From the NCBI RefSeq assembly GCF_043290135.1, contig NC_134705.1:36893771-36957770 (forward strand): a stretch of 64,000 nucleotides of DNA, read 5' to 3'. The position numbers were made by a program, and so were the translations under genes. This DNA comes from Rhipicephalus microplus (taxonomy: Eukaryota; Arthropoda; Arachnida; Ixodida; Ixodidae). The first letter of the stretch is position 1. Each line of letters starts with the position of its first letter. The notes under the pieces were generated by a model that saw nothing but the letters and a program-made list of their open reading frames with translations, was not told the DNA's origin and searched no databases. Below are positions 10,271-20,530 of this stretch, one piece after another.

Positions 10271-10924
10271 TAGCTGGAGACCATGCTTTTTTCTGACTGA
10301 CTCGTACGTGTACACTGTCCATTCTTGTTTTTGTTTTTTCTCCATTCATTTTTTTCTTTTCTTCCTTTTTCCACATGCACATACAAAGTGTTTTCGTTCG
10401 CCTACCACTTGATGACCATTGAAGGGAAACGGACGAAGATTAAAGGTAAAAAGAGCCGACCGACCCATTAACGGGAGACCCTTCCTTTACGCACGCCGCA
10501 TGCTGACCGACCCATTACGGGGAAACCCTTTCTTTACGCACGCCGTCACGGACCCTCCCGGCACCGCGGCGACAATGTTGGGTGGCCCAACACACGTCGA
10601 GAACTGAACAGCACGTTATAAGAAACGTATGTGGACGTACACGGACAGTTGGTTTCGTTCTCAGTGTTGACAGTGGTTCTTCCTCTTTTTTTTACTTTCT
10701 TTCTTTTTTTCTTTTTCTTTTTTTCTCCTCCCCTTTTTTTGTCTAGTTTTCTCTCACTCTCGCAAACATGTTTCAAGGCGAGAGGGACGCGGCAGCAACG
10801 AAGTTTGGAAATTCATGTCAGTATAACTCATCCCCTGATGAAGGGAGGACTCCTCCCGAAACTTTTGGGAAATAAATATATTTATCCTTGTTGACAACAC
10901 TCCCGTTGTGCCATATCCCATATA
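10141..10924 (+). repeat. Right terminal repeat (pLTR) of Penelope-like element
   Basis: This begins inside the C-terminal coding region (gcgagcgcgaacagcgtgag) and runs through the 3' untranslated tail to catatccca, then TA repeats. It is the inverted partner of 8710-9478. The tail holds a T-rich tract, the hammerhead-like core at 10835, and an AATAAA at 10870-10875 that could serve as a polyadenylation signal. Confidence 0.8.
10835..10861 (+). ncRNA. Hammerhead-ribozyme-like core in right pLTR (candidate)
   Basis: CTGATGA at 10835-10841 is followed by a perfect 6-bp stem GGGAGG/CCTCCC with an ACT loop and then GAAA at 10858-10861. This is the hammerhead catalytic core arrangement. Conservation of stem pairing between left and right arms, where only the loop differs, supports a structured RNA. 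Cleavage activity is not shown by sequence alone. Confidence 0.55.
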
Positions 10925-10940
10925 TATAATATATATATAT
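10921..10940. repeat. Short (TA)n tract
   Basis: Interrupted TA repeats mark the right edge of the Penelope-like remnant. Confidence 0.9.
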
Positions 10941-11041
10941 CAAAACTAATGAAAGAATCACAAATCCTAAAAAGACTCTTGCGTGTGCAATCGAACGTGG
11001 AACCTCTGGTCGTGAATGCGAGGCGTTAACCACTGAGCAAT
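10941..11041 (-). repeat. tRNA-derived SINE fragment, copy 1
   Basis: On the minus strand the sequence reads gctcagtggttaacgcctc, an A-box-like segment, followed ~30 bases later by cgttcgattgc, a B-box-like segment. This is the head of a tRNA-derived repeat. A second copy in the same orientation at 11485-11589 aligns over ~100 bases including the body beyond the tRNA part, which argues for a dispersed SINE rather than a real tRNA gene. Confidence 0.6.
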
Positions 11042-11281
11042 GGAGAAGTACGTCCTTCACCGTTCGGAAGGCAAGCTTTTTATATTTACTACATCCCCTG
11101 GCGATGACAGATCGTGGGGAAACTAGCGTGTTTTTAACATCACCAGCGAAATGGTGCATCGAGCGAGCGGTGGCGCCCGCTCTCAATTACCACGCGTACT
11201 TTGCCCTGCAAGGAGTGGAAGTTGGACGCTCGCTCGCGCGCCCCTACTTCGCTGTGGAGAAAATCGTACATCTTGGCGCGC

Positions 11282-11282
11282 G

Positions 11283-11332
<50 letters not shown>

Positions 11333-11340
11333 CATACACA
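11282..11340. repeat. (CA)n microsatellite
   Basis: CA repeats with a few AA and TA interruptions. The Cys/Val- and Thr/His-rich frames over it are artefacts of the repeat. Confidence 0.95.
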
Positions 11341-11371
11341 CGGGAAAATTTAAGAAATTTAACAGTTTTTT

Positions 11372-11484
11372 GGTAGAAATTGGCAGCAGCAAGCACAGGA
11401 TCGAGTTGACTGGCGGAACATGGCAGAAGCCTTTATGTTGCAGTGGAGGACGTAATCAGGCTGATGTTGATGATGATGGTGATA
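11372..11484 (+). repeat. RTE LINE 3' tail, severely 5'-truncated
   Basis: The block aattggcagcagcaagcac...gtaatcaggctgatg followed by GATGATG repeats matches the 3' end of the RTE copy at 42660-42757 nearly base for base. It keeps the codons around the RTE C-terminus and the trinucleotide tail only. This is a typical 5'-truncated LINE insertion. Confidence 0.75.
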
Positions 11485-11589
11485 CATCAAAATACTAGAA
11501 AGAAAAGTAATCTAGAAAAAGCCTCCGGTGTGTGAAATCGAATGTCTGGCCTCTGAATTGTGAGCGCGAGGCGTTAGCCACTGAGCAAG
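11485..11589 (-). repeat. tRNA-derived SINE fragment, copy 2
   Basis: Homologous to 10941-11041 in the same orientation: gctcagtggctaacgcctcgcgctcac on the minus strand, with a degraded B box (cattcgattt). It starts immediately after the RTE (GAT)n tail. Confidence 0.6.
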
Positions 11590-11689
11590 GAGGAACCTAC
11601 TTTTCTTTATTGTGTTCTTCACTACAGGTCAAGATTGCCTGACAATCATACATTGTACCTGTTTCATACGCGTTGATACATCAAAGAAA

Positions 11690-12170
11690 GATAACACAAC
11701 TTCATCACAGTCATTCCTCTTATACACATCACGCACTTTGTATACAATTTCTACGAAGTACTCGTGAACAGATGGTACTCTATCATCACTGTGTCTTTTA
11801 GCTAGCAAGCTGCGCTATACCGAACGTAGACCAAGTAAAAAGATAACATCGAAATCCTGAGCGAAATCTCCAAAGGGCGAAAACCGCATTCCGGGTTGGT
11901 TAATAGGTAAATCTAGCTTTAAACTCTTCTGCAATATGTCCCAGTATAATATGGCATTCTTACAATCAATAAATACATCTTTAATAGTTTCTGGCTTATT
12001 ACACAGAAATGACACATTTCACAATGGTACATAAATCCCTCTATTCTCCAGCCATCTTTTGCAGGCAAGGCAAGGTCCTGTATGTAGTTTCAAAAAGAAT
12101 GTCTTTATTTCAGGTGGTACCTAGATAGTTTTAGAAGAACTCGTTTTAGGAGATCCTGGTGTTAGATAAG
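11690..12170 (-). pseudogene. LINE C-terminal zinc-binding fragment (zf-RVT-like)
   Basis: A 66-residue frame (11815-12015) reads CNKPETIKDVFIDCKNAILYW followed by a hydrophobic block ending LLGLRSV. This is the zinc-binding domain found after RT in several LINE clades (Cys-X2-Cys ... His/Asp ... Cys). With frameshifts, similarity extends on both sides: upstream a segment like EIKTFFFKLHTG, downstream EYFVEIVYKV. There is no RT domain nearby, so this is a fragment. Clade not determined. Confidence 0.6.
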
Positions 12171-13827
12171 GAGCCCAACATGGGTGCTAACTATGTAGAA
12201 AATACAATCATTTATCATTCCAAATGGTTTTTTGGAGAATAAATGTGGCAGGCAGCTTTTATTATGTCAGGTGGAACATTGCCCACATTTTGCAATGAGT
12301 ATGTGGCTAGTCTACAAGGCAACGCGCATCGTTTTGGAGAAACACTAAAAACGAGAGGACAAATGAGGAAAGAACAGATGTCTCTAAACACTATGAGACC
12401 AAGGAAATGTTTCAAGCACGCGTATACTGTTAACTCTGTTTCACGCTCACCTTCATGTCTTGGAACATGCGGCACTTTTGAGCAAAAAGAAGCAAAAGTG
12501 AAATGACGAAAGTTTATACCTACGGTAGTTCACTTTGCGTAGCACAGCAGTCGGTGAAGTTGCAATGACAGTTACGAAAGGCCGCATTGCATGTGCGCCG
12601 CCAACGTGCACAGCATTTGCATTCTTTACAAGCTTCGCATGTTTGCACACTTATTTCTCTTAAAATGCTGCCTGCTTCCACGTCAGACACAATGAACTTC
12701 CGTTTAACATAAAGATAGCTTCATTTAACCCACTTTTATTCCAGTCACCCAGTGCAACCAACTGTGTCCTGTCCTTGAGCAGATTGACACTGAGCTGAGT
12801 AGTCACGTATTTGTGCTGAAATGGCGATAGCTGCTTGTATATTACTTTTTATTTTTTCTCTTTTTGCTCACAAAGGCTTTCAAGGTGAGCATGGGCTTAG
12901 GAAGTACTGGAGTGTCACAGTGTATACGTGTGTGTTTCTGCTTGTGCGCTGGCGTACGTGCGTGAATGCAACGAAACAACTGACACGGGTTTCTCAGGCG
13001 TAAATTCAGGATAAAAAATTGTAAATATGTCAGAACACGTTGGAGCAACAAACACTGTGAGAGCATAGAAAAAAAATAGGTGACCCAGATTTGATTTACT
13101 GGTAGCCCACGCGCACGACGTGACCGGCAGATTGCACCATTAATGCGTTGCATCGCGCATTCTGGATTGCGCTCCACTACCACAGAAAATGAACTGGTGC
13201 GTAACGGCACGTGCCTTGACTGCACCGATCAACAACGTGATCATGAACATCTACATCCTCCTATGGTGTTCTCTCTGCTGCCTTGAACAGTCGTTCACAC
13301 CAAAGACACGCCTGACTCAAGTCCTTTTGATCATGAGCTCAGTTCTCCTTAAAGAAAAGTTTCAACTCCTTTACGTGTATTTCGTTATAAGTTTTAACGT
13401 AAAATTTAATACCTAAGCAAGATTTGTGAAGCTAAGCTCGCGGCATCAGACATTAATTGTGCTTTCTTTGCATTTACGTCTTTCTTAAGCAGTCAATGAA
13501 AAATATAAAAGGTGCTTTCACGTCAGACATATTTTGCATCAGCATGTTAGAGCGATGAAGAAAATGTTATAGGGTCGATTTATTTGTATAGCGCTGTCAT
13601 TACTTTACGCACAATTACAAATACTGAGTGACCTGATCTTGCGGCTCCTCAATGCAATGGGAATAGGTAACTCATTTATGTCTTTTGCTAGATTTTATGA
13701 AAAAATATGCAACGACTTTCGTTTTTTTACGGAAGAGCCATGATGCGTTCTCGCGTTCTTTAAACGGGGTGCCATTACTCCCGTAGGCCTAAGGAAAACT
13801 TTGAAACTATGAAAACCTCAGCTCCAA
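12171..13827. other. Unassigned DNA, no gene seen
   Basis: Only short overlapping frames on both strands, none with recognisable motifs. No repeat boundary was identified by eye. Confidence 0.5.

Positions 13828-13829
<2 letters not shown>

Positions 13830-13899
<70 letters not shown>
13830..13899. repeat. Compound (TC)n(TA)n microsatellite
   Basis: About 17 TC units pass directly into about 18 TA units. The compound repeat lies at the 3' edge (element sense) of the antisense RTE fragment. Confidence 0.95.
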
Positions 13900-13901
<2 letters not shown>

Positions 13902-13904
13902 AAG

Positions 13905-14970
13905 CTAAAATGGAGCTATCTTATGGGATAGCGGTATACTACCATCCATGATTTCAGAATGTTTGCTGAATGTGCTCCAAGCCATTGTTATTCTTCTAAT
14001 TTTTTTCACTTTCACAGTTTCGCTCCATAGTTACTACCTCTCCTAAGTAGACCTATTCCTTTACAACTTCCCGTGTATCGCCACTATAGCAAATCTGTGT
14101 TCTCTTCCTAGACTGATGCATATTGTTAGAGCTTCATGCATTTTAATTTAAGACCTCATTGGGTGCTTTCCGAGTCTATTTCAGTTACCATGAAGTCTAA
14201 TTCGTCCTCTGAGTTAGTCATCAACGCAATGTCATCAACGAACTGCTATTGCTGATATACTTTTAATTAAATCTTATCTTTGAATCTTCCCTATCTAGGG
14301 CCCAGATGGCTTCTGTAAATGCACGTTAATGGCATTGGATCAATTCTGTCTCCCTGCCCTAATCAATTCAATATTTGTGTATCTGTCTTTTCATGGAAGG
14401 CTATGGTGGCTCTGGATCCACTGTGAATTTCTCCTGGTATGTTTACAGAGGCTTCGTCGCTGCCTTGGCTCTGCAGTGCCAGCATAGCTGCTGATATCTC
14501 TACGAATAAAATGCGTTATCATAATCTGTGAATTAAAAACCTACAGCGGCTGGTTCTAATCGACGTATTTGTTGTCGCCTGATTGATAGTATGAACAAGG
14601 TTTCTTGTTGAGTAGTCTGTACGAAGTCCTCCTTATTCCTTTGGTTGACTGAACTCTAATGTCATCCTGATTCTATTAGCTTATCATTTTGTATGCAGCT
14701 TTAGACAATAGACAGTAAGCTAATCGGCCTCATATAGATTTTCAACTGTTTGGCTTCCATTCTCCTATAATTTAGGATGATGTTGGCATTCTTCCAAGAT
14801 TCTTGTAGCCTATCCGTCAACAGACACTACGTGTGCAGGGTGGCCAGTTTTTCTTACACAATATCCACCATATTCTAACAGGCGTGATATTACCTTGTAC
14901 TCATCAGCGGCTCTCCCTCTTTGCACTCCTTCTAGGACTTTATTTATTTCCCTGTGCTTAGTGAAGGGAT
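13905..14970 (-). pseudogene. RTE-clade LINE reverse transcriptase, decayed
   Basis: Read on the minus strand, with several frameshifts and stops, the region gives RTE-type segments in order. First is VQRGRAADEYKVISRLLEYGG, the region before RT (about 14.95 kb). MRPISLLSIV, RT motif 1, lies at ~14.7 kb. FVDDIALMTNSEDEL, the catalytic box with F-V-D-D, is at ~14.2 kb, and it is followed by GLKLK. The same order is seen in the better preserved copy at 41335-42757. Many stop codons show it is long inactive. Confidence 0.65.
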
Positions 14971-15900
14971 ATCATAACCCACTTGGCTATTACTGCTTCA
15001 TACGCTGTAATCGTGGTTGTCTTTGTGGCTGCCAAAATCTTTGTACAACTTCGCCGCAACCTCACCAATCCTGTCGGCACTGGTAGCAGCTTTACCTGCC
15101 CTGTTCCTTAATTATGATTTGTGCCTATCCACAGGTCTGTCTTCACAGATTTTATGCGTCTTCCGCTCTTTCCAGCATCCTCAGATCTTTCCGTGGTGTA
15201 AGCTTTTATCGACCACTTTGTGGCCACATAACCTCGAAAGCTCCACCAGGATAGCTTTCTTTAGGTAGACCAGAATAGCTTACCGCTTATAAGCATACAA
15301 TGAACAGGAGCCCATGGGACCACCCGGTGCTCTTCACATCTGCTCTCTGTCTTTTCTTTTCATTCTCTTCTTCACCATTGCAGGATAGTAAACTGGACGT
15401 GCGTCTGGTTGAGCTCTCTGCCTTTTATTTCTTTCCTTCCGCCTCCTCCCTCGCCAGATCTTATTTTTCTCTTGTGTTTCAGGCTTTCTTGGCATCACAT
15501 CTCCTAATGACCTTTTCCATCGCCTGGAATGGCTTACAAGTGTCCTGTCTAATGACTATACCCCCCCTTTTTTTATTGCAGACTCCTTAATGATACTAGT
15601 CAGATTATCGTTCGTTGTATCAACTCTAACGTCGCTTTACTTGGTTAGAGCTGTGAACTCATCATGAAGCGAAACTCTGAACTCCTGTACATTTTTTCTG
15701 AGCGCGAGCTTCCGAATTTACTTCTCGCGTTTCATTTTCTGCTCAGTTTCTGCTCAGTCTCAGTTTCTGCATCAGATCTTGCAAACTACTTTCACCTCCT
15801 GTGCAAAGCCGAGGTCTGCAAACAGAATGAAGTCTGTCTTGATTTTGACTCTTCCTAAACGTGCCACTTCGGCCCTGGGACGCTTGATAGGTCGGCGCTT
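14971..15900 (-). pseudogene. Possible upstream part of the RTE copy
   Basis: Minus-strand translation is rich in basic stretches such as KIWRGRRRKERN, compatible with the endonuclease-RT linker of RTE elements, and it directly precedes the RT remnant at 13905-14970. I see no endonuclease catalytic motif, so the assignment rests on position and composition. Confidence 0.3.
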
Positions 15901-18900
15901 ACGCGATAACCTTCATATCGCGCGTGACTGACACGTGGCTATGTCCCGATTGAAAGCCTTATCCGCGTACCTTGGTACAACGTGTCTTGATACCCTGGTT
16001 TGTACTTACATTCAGTTACTATCTAGAGGAAAAATATGAACCAGCATTGAGCTGATAGCTTCTTGCCACCTAACCATGTAGCCGTTAGAAAAACTGAGCA
16101 CCGCTTATTGAAAACGCATGCTGTAGAAGAAAAAAGTTGCGTTTCACTTTTTTTTGGCGAGTCATTGAATGAAATAACAACACATTGTAATGCTTTATTG
16201 CGTAAGGTTAACAGCTAATTCTTGGATCTCATCTCACGTCAAAACACTGCCTAAAGCGAAGGTTGCCGCACAAGGCAGCAATGCAGTTTTTGTGCATGGT
16301 CATCTGTATGCGGTGACAGCACACCACGTGTATGAGCCGTTTGATGATGTCTACGAGATAGCGTGGTATCACTGTAACATTACGAAGGGCTAAATGGGAG
16401 AACAATATCGCAAGTACATAGGCACTTCTATACGTCCTTTGATTTTACCGATTCTTCCACAAAACTTGTACGATTAAGGTGCTTGTGTTCCAAATCGTAA
16501 GATGTATATTCTCAGTTTCATAGATCATTCAGGCTGCCCCATAAAAAATTGGCGATACTAATGCTGTAGAGTTACTTAAAGCAGTGTGAATCGGACCCAC
16601 TCAGTACGTATCCATAGGTGAAAACATCGTGAAGTTGTGACAGACAGGAATGGACGTAGAACTAATGCTGTCAGAATTCTGTTTCAATGTTTGATAAATC
16701 CGAGTCCTAAATAGATATCAGTAGTGGGAATTTTTTATAAGAACTCTGAAGAAATATATTCGTTACCTAAGGGTGGGAACACAAGCCTAATGTATACCAT
16801 TAAAATATCGTAGTTGTTTTTTTTGGTGTAGTTGTTGTTTTTTTTGACATCTTGCTGGGTTTACTTTTTTCAGGAGCACCAAATTAAGGCTGAGAAATTA
16901 GGGTTATTATAAACGAGAGAAGACGCTTTTGTGGTTAGACTCATCTTCAGTGAGCAGCTATACTTAAGTTTTCAACAATCGCTAAAGTAAGGCTGAGAAA
17001 TTATGGTCATTAAGAACGAGAGAAGGCGCTTTTGTGATTAGACTCATCTTCTGTAAGCAGTTATGCTTAACTTCCTAACAATCGCGAAAAGTTTTTTTCA
17101 TTTTTTTAGAACATGAAGTTCCTGGGAAAATCATTGAATGCCAGAGTACTACTGAAGGCGCTTCGAAGCAATGCAGTGGGCTGTCTCGTATTCTCAGGAA
17201 GAACGCCTTACATACGGAAAGAACCGTATGCCACGGCACCACACTCTAGAGATGCAAGGCACGTGCGTCTTGTCTAGCACGCTGTCAATCTACCATTGAA
17301 GGGTTCTACTTTAATGGGGACAAGCGCACAAGTTTTGCTCATAAACTTTCAAATATCGGCGTTTCCTCAAACGCACCCAATCACTAGTGTGAACTTTGGT
17401 GCCGCAAACACCATGCCACTTCAGAGACCACCCTCCAACATTCTATCAAAGAAATCTCGCTGAATGCAGAGCACAACTTAAGTCTTGACGTGGTTCACGA
17501 GAGTTGTTTCACGATACATTGCAATATGCGTGTGCTTTCAATGGTAGGTTGAAACACGCAACGGGTGTTTCTGTCGAGGTCTGAGTAATAAATACGACCT
17601 TTACTTACGTAATGGAGATGTCTGTTCAAAATCAATACGTATTAATGATATCGTCACGGTTTTACAGAGGGTGGCGTAAGCAGAAATAAAACGCTGATAC
17701 GAGGACAAGGTAAGAGCTACAAATGAAATTTATCAGGGTCGAAGCTTCAGACCCCTCTGTCTAGGAGTCGGTTTCGACGAAAGTGAGACGGGTCTTTATA
17801 GAGGCAGTTGAGCGTTTATTCTACATGGTTATGCTACAAGGGTGAACCAATCGATGCTACAGCAAGAAATTGCTATGCCACGAGACGAAAGGCAAGCTGC
17901 TCGAAATATGGAGTGCGCAGCACAAGCAGAAAGCACGCTCGAAGTTTGCATACACGGGAGGAGCGTGACTAATATCGTAGTTCAACCCTTAAAGCGCACT
18001 GCTCAAACAGTAAGACGCACGAAACGAGAAAGAGATGGAATATAAGAAAGGTAAGGAGGCTAACTGTAGTCGGTGACAAACTAAGAATAACTATAAACTC
18101 CCCCCACGAGGCCGCATTGTCCTTATTCTTCATTCCTTCGCGCTACAAAAGTAGTAGTGCGCAAACAAGGGCAATAATTTTTCCGCGTACAACCATTATC
18201 CTGCAATGGTTCATTGATACTCAAATAACAAAACCAAAGCTCGATTAGAAAACTTGTGAGGGCACAGAGTTGAGCGTCAGCTTAGTAATATATCTGATGT
18301 TTAAATAACACCCTCTACGGTGCTCATCTCCGAGTCCATGAAGAAACAATGTAGAAATCTCGAAGGTGACGTTTCTGCGCGGTACCTATAGTATTAATAA
18401 AACAAACAATGCCACAGTTAAAATAAAGTTTAAAAAGACCCTTGTTTTGCGCTTCCAAACACGACACAGGGGCAGAAATAAATTTTATAAGGTCTTTTGC
18501 CATTTTCGTGTTGTTTTACAAAACTTTCTCTACCTGGTTTCTTCGCTATCAGCTGTACCTATGGCAACAATGACTCAAAGCGAAAAATGGAGAAATGATC
18601 CGAGACTGACTTCGTGAATTCAGGTTCTTGTGCTGCCTTAAATACCGAATGTGCGTCTCGCGTTTCTGGGCTTGTCATCGTGTTTAAGGTAAACGCCAAT
18701 GTTTCATTTAGCCTTTTTTCAAAGAAATAAAAACTCGTAGCGCACATTGCGTTTACCAGTGAGACTCATTGCACACATTTTTGTTAGGTTATTGTCAAGG
18801 TGATGTACGTGGATAAATGACGGTGACGAAAAGCTCTATAGGTGAATTTTTGGATTTTTGATTTGGCAACTTGTACTCGATGATTTCCAATGACCCAGCC

Positions 18901-20472
18901 AACCCTTCAATATTCAACGTTTTCAAAACGCGACCCAGTTTTGCTGGCAGAGGGGACTACCTTCTATGAATGTGTCTGTGCGGAAGCGTGTCTGTGTTGG
19001 CAAGAGGGTTTTCTCTCTCCAATAAATGGGAGTGAACTGCGGGCTAGACTTCGCATTCACGGGGGAGTGGAATGTACCCTTCATGTTTTATTTCACGGGA
19101 CTCTGGTTTGATATAAACAATTTATCACTACGTAACACATGTACACAGTACAGGCGTGATGTAAGAAAACGAACAGGTTGAACAAAACTAAAACTTCCTA
19201 ATTATATAGCATTAAGTGTCGTGCAAGACCTTATGAAATGAGATGTTTTTTTGTACAATAATCGTTATACTGGTGTCACTTCAATAACAGTAAGATTGAT
19301 GCAACTGTTCGTAATTGATTGTTATCGCTGCACCGAATACGATAGATGCAGAGATGTTAATTAGAGTGTGTAATTTCGCGGCATGAAGAACCTCGAACTT
19401 TGTTTTTCATGCAACGCGTTCGTGCATACCGCGTGAGACAGCCGCCTACGCAACGAGCACTTCAACGTGGCACATAACTACGCACCCAACAGACAACCAC
19501 AATTCACTTTATAATGCATAGAACATTGCTTTTCTCTACACCTGGTTTGTTTACTTTAGCACTGTGTTGCGTAGCAGCTTTATTTGGAGGCTTTTTTCTC
19601 CCACCGTTTCCGCACTCCCACGACTCTAATGTTTGCACAGCACAACGCATATCACAAGAGATCACCAAGGTTACCACTTTGCGACAACCAAGTAACATAT
19701 TTACACACGCACATGGAGCAACGCTGATGCCATGGCTTTTGCAGGCGATAAATCACAGATGCTCACATTCCACAAAACATGCCAGTTCAGACTTCACTTT
19801 CACCTTATTGCACACGAATGACCATGACGACAATCGTCGAGAGTCGTCACCCTCAGGCGACATGCTGGGTGCATCCGAGTGGCTGATAAAGTAAGGCCAA
19901 GTTGCAGCTTCACGCTGCCTAAACGATGGAACGTGATCCATCGTGGCCAATTTTTTTTTTCAGTATGCTCGCAGTTGGTCGACTCTGCGAACGATACTCG
20001 TGCACACTTATCGTGACACACAAAGCAAGGAATGATTCATTGGTACTTCATTTGGCTAAATAGCAAGACAAATTAAATAATAGTTAAACTGTTACATCAT
20101 GTTACGTACCTCGAACTTACCGTATCTGCAGAAGAAAACTGCTTTTTATGGTGATTATCCAGCCTATTTGCGCCGTTCCTCTCTTGCAATCAACGGACTT
20201 AACACAAAGCGCAAAACTGCGAGTTTATTGTAAATTAAAAACTTGAGCCATAATGAGGCTGCGAATGACACACAGGTGCTCCACAAGCATGTATCAAAGC
20301 ACTTGTCCTCGTAATCAGCAGAAAAATTGTTTCGCTTTTCCAGCTCGTCTATAACATGGTGGCTGCAGTGCCACCCAACGGGTCTCGGCACGCATCTCTC
20401 TCGCTGGTGCCCGTTGCGCATTCGCGAGCCGCCGTAGCACATCCAAAATTGAAAGGAGGAGTCCTCAACTTT
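15901..20472. other. Unassigned DNA with one diverged tandem duplication
   Basis: No gene or element body is recognised. A ~104-bp tandem duplication lies at 16884-17090 (separate entry). Frames are short. One frame at 19514-19894 begins with a hydrophobic stretch but has no supporting signal. Confidence 0.45.
16884..17090. repeat. Tandem duplication, ~104-bp unit
   Basis: Two adjacent copies share aaggctgagaaatta, acgagagaagRcgcttttgtg and ttagactcatcttc, with about 15-20% divergence and small indels. Copy 1 is ~16884-16986 and copy 2 ~16987-17090. Confidence 0.75.
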
Positions 20473-20530
20473 TGACGTAACGGCCTCTTCTGACATAACG
20501 GCCTCTTTGTGACATAACGGCCTCTTCTTT
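20473..20530. repeat. Three short tandem units (taacggcctctt)
   Basis: The motif gac(g/a)taacggcctctt occurs three times in 55 bases with 19-21-base spacing. On the minus strand it reads aagaggccgttatgtc. It could be a small minisatellite or a cluster of protein-binding sites; nothing downstream on either strand is a recognisable gene. Confidence 0.7.

Noticed and set aside
11104..11498. Frames rich in Thr-His, Cys-Val or His-Thr
   Set aside because: They come from the (CA)n repeat at 11282-11340 read in different frames.
19514..19894. 126-codon frame with a hydrophobic, signal-like start
   Set aside because: The hydrophobic part lies in a T-rich stretch; the rest is low-complexity, there is no domain, and minus-strand frames of similar length overlap it.
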